A stretch of DNA of 64,000 nucleotides. Source: Methylococcus geothermalis (GTDB lineage Bacteria > Pseudomonadota > Gammaproteobacteria > Methylococcales > Methylococcaceae). The stretch spans positions 2,618,501 through 2,682,500 of the forward strand of contig NZ_CP046565.1 of the NCBI RefSeq assembly GCF_012769535.1, given 5' to 3'. Position numbers and translations under genes: made by a program. The notes beneath the pieces are model-generated. The model was not told the DNA's origin. It worked only from the letters and a program-made list of their open reading frames with translations, and did not search any database. Each line of letters starts with the position of its first letter. Position 1 is the stretch's first letter. Positions 10,236 through 19,091 of the stretch are shown here, in pieces.

Positions 10236-10961
10236 TTAGGGAATCCGCAACCCGAGAATTTCGCTCGGGTTGTCGACCACCAGTTTTTGCGCCACTTCCG
10301 GACCGGCAACACGCTCGACCACATCCCGCCCGTCTCCCAGATTGGGGGGACGATACTTCACGTTATGCGCATCGGAAGCCACCACCGTGATCCAGCCTTC
10401 CTCGAGGAACTGCAGGGCTCGCTCCTCGCAGCGCTCGCCGAACTGCCCGGCCAGCGAACCGGCGGTGACCTGGAACAGGCACTCCATTTCCACGTAGGGG
10501 AATATCTTGCTGAAATCGCGGATGACCGCCTTGTTTCGCTCCGGATGGGCGATCATCGGCAGGATGTCGCGCTTCAACAGCCAGCGCACCAGTGCGTCGG
10601 TACCGGCGGGTATCTGTTCATGGGGGAATTCGAGCAGGATGACCCGCTTTCCCCGGTATTCGCCGAGAAAGGGAATCCGGTCCTGGGCCAGCAGGCTCAT
10701 GATCTCGGCGCACACGCGCACTTCCGCCGCCATGCCGACTTCCAGCGGAATGCCTTCGCGCTCGAGCTCACCCTGAAACGCCCGGAAGGCGCGCTCGATG
10801 CCGGGCTGGTCGTTGTCCCAGCACCCCGGCTGAATATGCGGCGTCATCACCGACCGCCGGATTCCGCTCGCCGCCGCGAGCCGGGCCAGCTCCAGCGCCT
10901 GGGCCAGATTTTCCGGACCATCGTCGATGGCCGGCAACAGATGGCAATGAAGGTCGATCAT
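10236..10961 (-). CDS. PHP-type tyrosine-protein phosphatase (CpsB/YwqE-like)
   Basis: 241 residues from MIDLHCHLLP. This family dephosphorylates the tyrosine kinase that controls EPS chain length. The metal-binding PHP motifs are visible: DLHCHLLP near the start, MTPHIQPG, EFPHE, MIAHPERN and SDAHN. The start at 10961 was chosen over the longer frame because GGAG lies about 10 bases upstream and the family begins with this motif. It sits 56 bases downstream of the Wzc-type kinase gene, its expected substrate. Confidence 0.88.
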   Translation of the reverse strand: MIDLHCHLLPAIDDGPENLAQALELARLAAASGIRRSVMTPHIQPGCWDNDQPGIERAFRAFQGELEREGIPLEVGMAAEVRVCAEIMSLLAQDRIPFLGEYRGKRVILLEFPHEQIPAGTDALVRWLLKRDILPMIAHPERNKAVIRDFSKIFPYVEMECLFQVTAGSLAGQFGERCEERALQFLEEGWITVVASDAHNVKYRPPNLGDGRDVVERVAGPEVAQKLVVDNPSEILGLRIP

Positions 10962-11017
10962 GGGAATGCAACGCTCCAAAACGGTAGTCTTGCTGGTACA
11001 ACCCAGTGACACGTTTC

Positions 11018-13450
11018 TCACTCGTGGGCGCCTTCCTGCTGATAACTCCCATAATAGTAGTCGCCATAGTAATAGCTGCTATAGCCGCGCCTACTCTTTT
11101 CGATGTTCAACTGGCTCAAGACCACGCCGGTCAGCGGCGCCCGGACCTTGCGCAGCCGGTCGATGCCCGAGCGCGCCATGTGCACCGGCGTTTTTTCCGC
11201 CTGGATCACGTAAATCACCGACCGGACCAGCCGGGACAGGGCGAGCGCATCGCTCACCGGCTGCATCGGCGGCGCGTCGAGGATGATCGCATCGTACTCG
11301 CTCTCGAGTTCCGCCATCGCTTCCGCGAAGCGGTGAGACGACAGCAATTCCAGCGGATTCGGCGGAATGAGCCCGGCCGGCATCAGATCGATATGACCCG
11401 CGTCGTAATGATGGATACACTCCTCCAGAGTCGCGGTCTGCACCACCAGGTTCGAAAGCCCGGGCATCTTGGCGGACAAGCCGCAACGCTTGGCCAGATT
11501 GGGCCGCCTCAGATCCGCCTCCACCACCAGCACCCTGGAATTGAGCTGCGCAAGCGCATAGGCCAGACTCATCGATATCGAGGATTTCCCTTCGCCGGGG
11601 ACGGAGGACGTCACCAGGATGCTCATGCGCGGGTCATCCAGCGCCGACAGCATGATGCCGGTACGAATGGTGCGCACCGATTCGGCGAACATGCCACGAG
11701 GATCCTCCAGGAATGCCTTCGAGACATCCTCTTTGACACCGCGTTTCTGTTTCTGGACCACCAGCGGCACCAAGCCCAGCAAGGGAAGCCCCAGCTTCTG
11801 CTCCACCTCCTCCGAACTCCGGAAAGACTTGTCCATGAAATCGAGCAGGAAAGCCAGACCCACCCCGGCCATCAGGGACAGGACGAAAGCGATGGCCACC
11901 CCCAGCTTCTTGTTTGGCTTGACTGGAAACTTGGGCAGAACCGCCGCGTCCATGACACGTGCGTTGGAAGGCTGCAGGTCGCCCGCCTCGGAAGTCTCCT
12001 TGAGCCGCTTGAAAAACATCTCATAAAGCTCGCGGTTGGACTGCACTTCACGTTGGAGTTCGCGGTATACGCTTTCCTTCCGGGCAATCCCCTGCAGCTC
12101 GCTCTTGATGGAATCGATCTGGCCGGCCAAGGCATTCTCATTGGCGTAGGCCGCGGCGATCTGCTGCTTCAGCCGGCCGGCCACGCTGGCGACCTGTTTT
12201 TTCAAGGCGGCACGTATCGACTCGAGATGCGTCTCCGCCGTCACCCGTTCCGGATGCTGAGCGCCGTAGCGGCTGGCCAGCTCGTTGACGCGCGTCAGTG
12301 CCTCGTGCTCCTGTTGCTTGAGATCGCGCACGGTCTCGTCGCCGTAGATCGCCGGCATGCTCTCGATATTGTCCGGCACCTGGCCGCCCAGGCTGGCGAT
12401 CTGGCTGTAAAGCGTCTCTGCTTCCAGCCGGACCTTTCGGGCGTCGATATATTTGGCATTCAGATCGCTCAACTGGCTGGCGCTCAACGACGACACCCCT
12501 GAAGACGGCATGCCGGATGAGGAAGCGCCCGCGATGTCCACGAGTTTCTGGTTTTCGAGATAGGCTTGCAAACGGCGCTCGGATTCGACCAATTTCTGGC
12601 GCAATCCCTCCAGACGAGTGGCCAGCCATTTGGAAGCCAATTGCGTGCCTTCCGAACGGGCCTCAAAGTTGGCGTCGATATAAGCGTCACAAACCGCGTT
12701 TGCGACGCGCATGGCCAATTCCGGGCTGGCTGCATCGAAGGAGATTTGCACCAACTGAGTATTTCGGACACCAGTGACATTCAGCCGCTTCAGAAACTTG
12801 TCGACCACGGCATCGACCGGATCTCGCTCCGCCATGTCGACGGCGGACGACTGCGATGCCCCGAACGGAAACCAGCTTCCCAAGTCCAACCACGACCCTC
12901 CCGTCTCCGAGTCATCCTCGGATCCGGTCCCTTCCTGCAAGGCTCCGGACTTCGCGACTGCCATTTGAGTCGGAATCTGCGGGCCATAAGGTCCCACCGG
13001 CCCCATCTCTTCGGCGCGATCCCCAGCGTCCTTTTCTTCGTCGTCGTCGATGAATTCAGGGCTCGAGGTCAGATTCAATTTTTCGATCACCTTCCTTGCA
13101 ATCGCGCGGGACTTCAATATCTCCACCTGAGTGAGGTAATACTCCTTACTCTTCGTATCGACCCCGTAAAGCTCCTCCACAGAAACAACTTTCTGCTCTT
13201 TTGGTTCGACGATCAGGGTTGCGGTGGCCCGAAAAATCGGCGTCATTGACAGCAGAATCAGCAAGGTCAGAACGGATACCGAAACTGCCAGACCGAGAAT
13301 GCCCCAAAGATGACGGCGAATGACACTCCAATATCGCCGCAAATCGAACTCCTCTTCCTCCGGCTGATAGCCTCCGCCGTCATGAGGAATAGTGAGTACC
13401 TGCGGTATATTGTTCTGAATGATCGGCGAGTAGATATTCTTGTCAGTCAT
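11018..13450 (-). CDS. Wzc-type polysaccharide co-polymerase / tyrosine autokinase
   Basis: 810 residues. The N-terminal Wzz domain has membrane helices at about 50-70 and 520-540, flanking a long periplasmic coiled-coil region. The cytoplasmic BY-kinase domain has Walker A VPGEGKSS near residue 615, the ADLRRP Walker A' and DAPP Walker B, and ends with a tyrosine cluster (YSSYYYGDYYYGSY, about 787-801) for autophosphorylation. It controls polymer length and export together with the Wza-like protein (13493-14032) and the phosphatase (10236-10961). The fused kinase is the arrangement typical of Gram-negative bacteria. An extra acidic stretch (DDDEEKDAGDRAEE, about 140) and a Ser/Gly-rich loop are unusual. 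Confidence 0.93.
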   Translation of the reverse strand: MTDKNIYSPIIQNNIPQVLTIPHDGGGYQPEEEEFDLRRYWSVIRRHLWGILGLAVSVSVLTLLILLSMTPIFRATATLIVEPKEQKVVSVEELYGVDTKSKEYYLTQVEILKSRAIARKVIEKLNLTSSPEFIDDDEEKDAGDRAEEMGPVGPYGPQIPTQMAVAKSGALQEGTGSEDDSETGGSWLDLGSWFPFGASQSSAVDMAERDPVDAVVDKFLKRLNVTGVRNTQLVQISFDAASPELAMRVANAVCDAYIDANFEARSEGTQLASKWLATRLEGLRQKLVESERRLQAYLENQKLVDIAGASSSGMPSSGVSSLSASQLSDLNAKYIDARKVRLEAETLYSQIASLGGQVPDNIESMPAIYGDETVRDLKQQEHEALTRVNELASRYGAQHPERVTAETHLESIRAALKKQVASVAGRLKQQIAAAYANENALAGQIDSIKSELQGIARKESVYRELQREVQSNRELYEMFFKRLKETSEAGDLQPSNARVMDAAVLPKFPVKPNKKLGVAIAFVLSLMAGVGLAFLLDFMDKSFRSSEEVEQKLGLPLLGLVPLVVQKQKRGVKEDVSKAFLEDPRGMFAESVRTIRTGIMLSALDDPRMSILVTSSVPGEGKSSISMSLAYALAQLNSRVLVVEADLRRPNLAKRCGLSAKMPGLSNLVVQTATLEECIHHYDAGHIDLMPAGLIPPNPLELLSSHRFAEAMAELESEYDAIILDAPPMQPVSDALALSRLVRSVIYVIQAEKTPVHMARSGIDRLRKVRAPLTGVVLSQLNIEKSRRGYSSYYYGDYYYGSYQQEGAHE

Positions 13451-13492
13451 GACCGGCGACGGGAGATGAAAGGATGCAAGGCGTGGAATGGC

Positions 13493-14032
13493 TCAGAAAA
13501 AACTTTCCTTGACGGTAATGACATCGCCCGGACGAACCGGCGTCAACACATTCGCCTCGACCGGCGTTTGCGTCGGATCATCCTCATGGATCACCACGAT
13601 GTCGCTCGAAGCCCTTTCCGTAAAGCCCCCGGCCAAGGCGACCGCCTTTTGTATGGTGAGACCCGGTTGAAACGGATAACCTCCCGGCGCTTTGACCTCG
13701 CCCCCGATGAAAAACTTCCGATACTCGATCACACTGACGCTAACCTTGGGATCGACCAAATAAGGCCCTTTAAGCCCCTGGGTGATTTGGGCCGCCAGCT
13801 CGCCGACGGTGCGGCCCAACGCGTGAATTTCCCCTAAAAAGGGATAGGAAATAGTCCCGGCATCGCTCAGGCGGACCTCCATGCTGAGGTTCTCCTCATT
13901 GAGAACGTAGATCTTGATCAGATCGCCCGAACCCAAGCGGTAGTCGGAGACCGCCGGACGTTCCTCGCCAAAGGAACCGAATGAAATCAAAACAAACAGC
14001 ACAAAACAACCCAAAGAGATAATCCGTTGCAT
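13493..14032 (-). CDS. Wza-like polysaccharide export protein
   Basis: 179 residues from MQRIISLG, with a signal peptide (about 1-22). A Poly_export domain (DYRLGSGDLIKIYV) is followed by an SLBB-like region (FIGGEVKAPGGYPF, then LTIQKAVALAGG). It is shorter than E. coli Wza and lacks the lipobox Cys and the C-terminal helix that forms the outer-membrane pore, so export through the outer membrane may rely on the beta-barrel encoded just upstream (14123-15460). It is followed by the Wzc kinase gene after 42 bases. Confidence 0.88.
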   Translation of the reverse strand: MQRIISLGCFVLFVLISFGSFGEERPAVSDYRLGSGDLIKIYVLNEENLSMEVRLSDAGTISYPFLGEIHALGRTVGELAAQITQGLKGPYLVDPKVSVSVIEYRKFFIGGEVKAPGGYPFQPGLTIQKAVALAGGFTERASSDIVVIHEDDPTQTPVEANVLTPVRPGDVITVKESFF

Positions 14033-14122
14033 ATCGGCTTTCTTCCGTCCGATCCCGTTTCGACATATCGCCGGGCCGGCAAAGAGAAAAGGCTCGGCCA
14101 GACCGCGAGCTGGCAAAGAAAC

Positions 14123-15460
14123 CTACATATTCATCTGCAAACTCAGCTCTATCATGTTCCTGTCATAATCGTATTGATCTTGAGTCGAATGTCGTTGATT
14201 GTAGAAATAGTTGAGACCCGTCGTCAGCCAGTGTTGCGGTTTATAATAAAAACCAGCAAATATACCATAGCCCCTGTTGTTGATATCAGAGTTTTGATAC
14301 TTGTCTTCGCGCGCATTGACTTCAAGCCGGCTGCTGAAGCGTTCGAGCCAACTATGGTTCCACGATAATGCATAATATTGGCTGTCGCTGAAACTTGCCC
14401 CCAGATAAACCGATTCGTTCGCCGTTTTCGACGCGGCAAGCCGGAAGGTCGAATAGGTCTGGGGGGCCCAGGAAACCGCGGCTTCGTAGGTCGGCAAACC
14501 GAAGGACCCCAGCGATGAATTGCTGAAGTCCTTGGTCAGGTATCCCGCACGGAGCGAACCGGCCGTTTTTGCGGTCGGCTCCCAGAGAACGCCCGCCAGA
14601 TAACGCCCTTGGAGGCTATCCAGTGACGGCGCCCCCGGCGGAGTATACTGGTAGTCCGAAAAAATCTGGTCCATTTGGACCAATAACGACGTCTTGGGCA
14701 TCACCCGGTAATAGAATGTCCCACCGAGCGTATAGCCGTTGACGTCTCTTAGTTTGGTGAGCAAAGGATGGTTGTCGTAGGTCCTGCTCACAAAATTGAA
14801 GTAAAGGTCGATACGGCCCTTTGCCTTGTCGGCTCCGTAACGGAATTGGGCTCCGAAGGTTCCTTCATGCCATTCATTGGGTTCGTTTAACAAGTTGACC
14901 ACATTACCCTGGCTGAACATCGTACCGATCGGATCATGGGCGAAAACAAGGCTACCGTTCAGCATCAACCTGGCGCGGTGGTTGAACTCCAGATCAGAAA
15001 AAGCATTCAGATAATTATCGACATAATTATTCTGCGAGGCATTTTCATAAATGCTGCCGCGAAACGAATAGGCCAGCCCCAAATTTTGCTTGCCGAAACG
15101 CATCGGCACCAGGAACTGTGGATTAACGATGGTGACGAAAGACGACCGGCGATTCAGATTATTGTAGAAGACATTGTCGTCGTAGTATTCACCCAGGCGA
15201 ATCCGCGTCAACAGTGGCAGCCGGAACCCTTCCAGCCAGCCCGCCCCCTCCGTCGGCGCATCCCCCGTGTCCAGTATGGGACGCGTGCGCAGGTAGGGAC
15301 TATCCCCACCACCGGATACGAGGGGAGATGTGTACGAACCATATCCGCCGGCAGCGCTCGAACTCGGACTCTCCGCGGACGCCCCACCGCCATGGGAAAA
15401 GGCCAGCCCCCCAAACAAGAAGGCCAAAAGGCGGGCGCAGGGTACGTGGCCTGCTCTCAC
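14123..15460 (-). CDS. Outer-membrane beta-barrel protein of the EPS locus
   Basis: 445 residues with a signal peptide (cleavage probably after about residue 29). After a Gly/Ser-rich segment come repeated alternating amphipathic strands rich in Tyr, Asn and Phe, typical of a 14-18 strand barrel (the EpsL/BBP2-like group of EPS loci). It probably forms or assists the outer-membrane exit for the polymer. Its start overlaps the stop of the polymerase gene by ATGA (15457-15460), implying coupled translation. The last residues, LQMNM, lack the terminal Phe usual for barrels. Confidence 0.75.
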   Translation of the reverse strand: MRAGHVPCARLLAFLFGGLAFSHGGGASAESPSSSAAGGYGSYTSPLVSGGGDSPYLRTRPILDTGDAPTEGAGWLEGFRLPLLTRIRLGEYYDDNVFYNNLNRRSSFVTIVNPQFLVPMRFGKQNLGLAYSFRGSIYENASQNNYVDNYLNAFSDLEFNHRARLMLNGSLVFAHDPIGTMFSQGNVVNLLNEPNEWHEGTFGAQFRYGADKAKGRIDLYFNFVSRTYDNHPLLTKLRDVNGYTLGGTFYYRVMPKTSLLVQMDQIFSDYQYTPPGAPSLDSLQGRYLAGVLWEPTAKTAGSLRAGYLTKDFSNSSLGSFGLPTYEAAVSWAPQTYSTFRLAASKTANESVYLGASFSDSQYYALSWNHSWLERFSSRLEVNAREDKYQNSDINNRGYGIFAGFYYKPQHWLTTGLNYFYNQRHSTQDQYDYDRNMIELSLQMNM

Positions 15461-16932
15461 TGATGCCTCCTTCGTGGAGGTTTATGCTCGTCCTCGGCGT
15501 GTCGACCTGTCGACGCCCTGGCAGGGTCATGCTGATGACAAAAAGCGGAAATCCAGGCCAGCGCCATGAGCACCACGAAGAAAGCCGCATTCGCCGGAAT
15601 CTGCAAATTGAAATCAACAGACGAGTGTATCAATAGCGCCACTATCCCCATGAAGGAAGCAAAACCCATGGCCCGCAGCAAGGCATCATGCCGCTGACGC
15701 AGCGCGGACACTGCAACAGCCAGGCTTAGAACCACCGCAAGGCCCATGGCTGTAAACCCAACAACGCCCCACTCCCCCAGAAACTCCAGATAATCATTGT
15801 GGGCGTGGGCATATTGTTTAATAACCTCCTGGCCGCTATAAGGGAGGAATGCCGCAAAAAAGGAACCCGCCCCCGAACCGAACGGGAGGTAATCCCGTAC
15901 ATAGGGCATCGCGTAATCATAGAGATCGACCCGGTTTGACGCTTCGGTCGCACTCGTCTCTTCGAGCCGCCGGGCCACTTCTTCGATGCCAAAGTAACTC
16001 CCAATGACAAGAAGATCAATGAGGACGATGCTTGCCAGCATAGCCAAAATCATCCCGGCAGAAAATCGCGATGACGGAGCGATCAGCAGGTAAAGGGCGC
16101 CGGCAATACTCAGCGACGTTGCAAATCCAACATTCCCCATCCGGGAGCGGGTCAGCACCAGGCCAATGGCCATAATCACGACCGCAATGCGAAGCGGCGC
16201 CTTGTTGCTGAGAAGAAAGCCCGCAGCGCCCCGCAGCCAATCCCGCCAGCCATGCCCAGGAGATGAAAATCTGCCGGCGATCAGCAATCCTATGCCGACG
16301 GCTATCGTCATCTCCAGGAGCCCAGCAAGATGATTGCGATTGGCATATGTGCCGGTCGCCACGCCCTTGGCGACTTCTTGACCAAAGAAACCAAACTCAA
16401 GTCCGGTCAAAGATTTTGCGGACCCGTACAAAGCCTCCAGCACACCACAGGCAACGAGCGAATAGGCCAGCCACGTCACTTGACGATGACCACGTGCGAG
16501 CAGGAGGAGCAAGGCGAACAGGATGAGGTAGGCCAAACCCTTGAACGCCGCGAGACGAGTGTAATATGCGTCTACACTGATTACTGCGGTAACCCCTGGC
16601 TCAACCACCTCCGCCAAGGAGGAATACAGCCGCGCCGCCTGAGGGGACAACACCTCGATCCAACTGGGCGATATAGGCATATCCTGCAAAACCGCCCAAA
16701 GCAACGACGCGGCCATCAGCACCGATGCGGGCCATGCTTTCCTGAACGGCGTGGTAAGCGGAGCCCTACCGTGGGCATGAAGCAGAAGCCATAACGCTCC
16801 CAATATAAACGCCATGGCCGAAAAAAGAAAAACCGCCCATGTACGGTTACTACCCAATGGCAACGGCAGCCATAGGAGCAGGCCTAGTAGGGCGATGAAC
16901 AGGCTCTTTTCAGCGAAAGCAGCCACGATCAC
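15457..16932 (-). CDS. O-antigen ligase/polymerase-like (Wzy) membrane protein
   Basis: 491 residues with about 12 membrane helices and a large periplasmic loop in the second half holding the conserved YAHAHNDYLEFLGEWG stretch, the signature of the Wzy_C/O-antigen ligase family. Role: polymerising lipid-linked EPS repeats, or transferring glycan, at the periplasmic face. A second Wzy-like protein lies at 26311-27675. A 53-bp piece of this gene (16724-16776) is repeated at 18110-18162 with two differences. Confidence 0.88.
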   Translation of the reverse strand: MIVAAFAEKSLFIALLGLLLWLPLPLGSNRTWAVFLFSAMAFILGALWLLLHAHGRAPLTTPFRKAWPASVLMAASLLWAVLQDMPISPSWIEVLSPQAARLYSSLAEVVEPGVTAVISVDAYYTRLAAFKGLAYLILFALLLLLARGHRQVTWLAYSLVACGVLEALYGSAKSLTGLEFGFFGQEVAKGVATGTYANRNHLAGLLEMTIAVGIGLLIAGRFSSPGHGWRDWLRGAAGFLLSNKAPLRIAVVIMAIGLVLTRSRMGNVGFATSLSIAGALYLLIAPSSRFSAGMILAMLASIVLIDLLVIGSYFGIEEVARRLEETSATEASNRVDLYDYAMPYVRDYLPFGSGAGSFFAAFLPYSGQEVIKQYAHAHNDYLEFLGEWGVVGFTAMGLAVVLSLAVAVSALRQRHDALLRAMGFASFMGIVALLIHSSVDFNLQIPANAAFFVVLMALAWISAFCHQHDPARASTGRHAEDEHKPPRRRHQ

Positions 16933-17002
16933 TCGGTGCCAAACGCAACAACGACACCCGCCGGAGCATCGGCCCGGCGGGTGTCGCCGCTGTTGAACGA
17001 GA

Positions 17003-17461
17003 TCAGCCCCGACTCACGCAAAATAGTGGAGGTTGAAGTTCTCCGCAGTGGTGATACAAAAAGGCCAACAACCCCACGATAAAATTTCGCCACTGTCCGC
17101 CAGAATGGTTCGCAGAGTCGGATGCACCCTCAGGATTATCCCTGATCTCCTTCAGTATTCTTGCGACATCAGCCGCCTTGGCCCTGTTGTCCAATTTTGA
17201 CAGCAATGAATTCTGTTCGGCCTGAATTTCCTTAGCCTGGGCCTTGTACTGCTCCTTGGTGATCCTCCCGGCGAGAAGATCAGCCTTCAGCGCTGCCAGA
17301 TCGGCCTTGGTTTGATCCCCGACCGCCTGCCGTGTGTCTCGGATAAGCTGTTTGTCAGCATCCGATAGCGAAGTATTGGCGGCCGCTGGAGCCACCGCCG
17401 CCAACGTCAGCGGCAATGCCAAAGCAAAAATCATCGTGAGTCGAGTGAATGCAACCTTCAT
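17003..17461 (-). CDS. Small exported protein with SHOCT-like segment
   Basis: 152 residues from MKVAFTRL. The signal peptide ends near AAAN (about residue 28). The helical middle has AALKADLLAGRITKEQYKA, matching the short SHOCT-type motif that usually mediates oligomer contacts. The C-terminus has a hydrophobic stretch (NFIVGLLAFLY) and two Cys residues, and could be a membrane tail. Longer in-frame codons upstream (to 17587) lack signal features and cross an A/T tract, so the start at 17461 is preferred. Function unknown. It lies between the first polymerase gene and the IS3 relic. Confidence 0.55.
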   Translation of the reverse strand: MKVAFTRLTMIFALALPLTLAAVAPAAANTSLSDADKQLIRDTRQAVGDQTKADLAALKADLLAGRITKEQYKAQAKEIQAEQNSLLSKLDNRAKAADVARILKEIRDNPEGASDSANHSGGQWRNFIVGLLAFLYHHCGELQPPLFCVSRG

Positions 17462-17979
17462 GATGGGGCCCCCCAAAAAAGTGATGGATGAGAAAAAAAA
17501 CAACAGCGTGGACCATTGTAGAAGGGGGAAAAAAAAATTCAATGGCCGGATGCGCATGTCGTCTCGGCGCGACCCCCTACGCACCATCCCCGGAAGCGCG
17601 GTCCCAGCGCCCTCCCGGGCCTGCCAACGCCTCCACTATCCGGCGCACCGCTTGCCCCCCCTCAGGAATCGGAGGCGGCCACGGAAAGTCGGACAGCTGC
17701 TTGAGTGAAGTTTCTGTGCTAGTCACCGCCCCTGCATGAAAAAAGAGAACATGAAGATGAAACGAAAGAGAAGAAACCACTGGGCGGTCTTCGAGGCTCT
17801 AAGGTAGCCTGGGCAGCGATCGAGGGCGTGATTTTTTGGCAGCCGCGATCGGTCGCGTGGGCGATGCGAGCGCAAAACGATGATCGTCCGGTCCGATAAG
17901 CTTCCTATGGTGCGCCAGTGGAATTGCTGGAATCTCCTGCTCTTTGGTGTATTGCCGGCATCAGCCGGGCTCAAAGGGC
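17462..17979. other. Non-coding stretch upstream of the polymerase group
   Basis: I see no convincing gene here. It has several homopolymer tracts (nine A residues near 17529 and C/G runs near 17467) and may hold the promoter for the minus-strand genes from 17461 down to 9533. The short ORFs lack recognisable motifs. Confidence 0.4.
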
Positions 17980-18100
17980 GACCTGACGCTCATGCGACGG
18001 ATCGACGAACTCCACCTCAACCACCCGTTTGCCGGACCCCGGGAGAACCCGTTAGGCGACATGGCGCGCCGGAAATCTTCGACACGGATCAAGGCTGCCG
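17980..18100 (+). pseudogene. IS3-family transposase (orfB) relic
   Basis: Two short pieces of an IS3 orfB product are fused. DLTLMRRIDELHLNHPFAG (17980-18036) matches the start of the integrase region. APEIFDTDQGCR (about 18065-18100) matches the catalytic-core motif PEIFNTDQGSQ. The roughly 100 residues normally between them are deleted. Confidence 0.65.
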
Positions 18101-18109
18101 ATTAGCATC

Positions 18110-18162
18110 GATGCGGACCATGCTTTCCTGAACGGCGTGGCAAGCGGAGCCCTACCGTGGGC
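18110..18162. repeat. 53-bp copy of an internal segment of the upstream polymerase gene
   Basis: Bases 18110-18162 match 16724-16776 inside the Wzy-like gene with two differences by eye, in the same orientation. It directly abuts the IS3 relic, as if left behind by an IS-mediated rearrangement. Confidence 0.75.
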
Positions 18163-18218
18163 GTAGCCTCGCCGAACGACAGGATTGCCACATCAACAGG
18201 TTCTCCTGAACCTACACG

Positions 18219-18866
18219 TCAGAGAAACTGGCCCAGCTTGCTCAGGTTTTTCCACATCAGCGCCCCCACGCCTCCGATCCGATTGCCGCGCAAGGCCTTC
18301 AGATCCTCACCTGACTTGCGAAGGACATTGCGCACAGAACGGTTGCTAGCCCCTCCCACCCGCATCTTCACCAACACCTCGGGGACGTAGACCGTCCTCA
18401 GATCGGGCTGTGAGAATAGCCGCAAGACGAAGTCATAGTCCGCAGCAATGCGGTAAGCCGTATCGAATCCGCCGATCCGGGAATAAACCGCCCGGCGGAC
18501 ATACAAGGTAGGATGCGGCGGCATCCAGCCTCGGGAGAGCTTGCGCCGCGAAAATGCGCCTGCCTTCCAGTGGCGGATCACCTTCGACGTATCGTCCTTG
18601 CTTACATACAGCAGATCACCGTACACCGCATCCACCGACGGATCAGTGAACGCCTGCGCAACGCGCGCAAGCACCCCATCGTGGGCATAAATGTCATCCG
18701 CATGCAGAAAACCGATCACATCCCCCGTACTGCGGGCAATCCCCTTATTCAATGCATCGTAGATACCCCGGTCCGGCTCGCTGATGGCAACCGCCAGCGG
18801 CGATCCATGCGCCTGGATGGCCGCCCAGGTTCCGTCAGTACTGGCACGTCGAAAAGACTGCTTCAA
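18219..18866 (-). pseudogene. N-terminally truncated family 2 glycosyltransferase
   Basis: 215 residues. The sequence begins at STDGTW, the motif that normally follows about 40 residues of the nucleotide-binding fold, so the first strand-helix-strand is missing. The rest is well conserved: EPDRGIYDALNKGI, the metal-binding FLHADD (DxD equivalent), PPHPTLYVRR and YRIAADYDFVLRL, as in WcaA/colanic-acid-type GT2 enzymes. Upstream sequence to 19091 shows no matching start. Probably inactive; it could be translated as a fragment. Confidence 0.7.
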
Positions 18867-19091
18867 GAGTTGGTCAAGAATTTTTTTGACTGACGTTGAA
18901 TTCTAGAACAGCCGGGGTTCACGCGTCTTCGACCCCGCATGGCCGGGCTCCACCTTTAGCTCGGTGGATTCCGATGCGGACACTCGAGCCCACTTCCCAC
19001 TGCACGTCAGCGTCTGGGACTGGGGTGGCGCTCGAGATCCAATTCCGAGACATTGTTCTTGCTCCGAGGACGAAGGGAACACCTTCTTCCT

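Noticed and set aside
18867-19091. Short ORFs between the truncated GT2 and the GT4 gene
   Set aside because: No motif on either strand; probably debris from the truncation.
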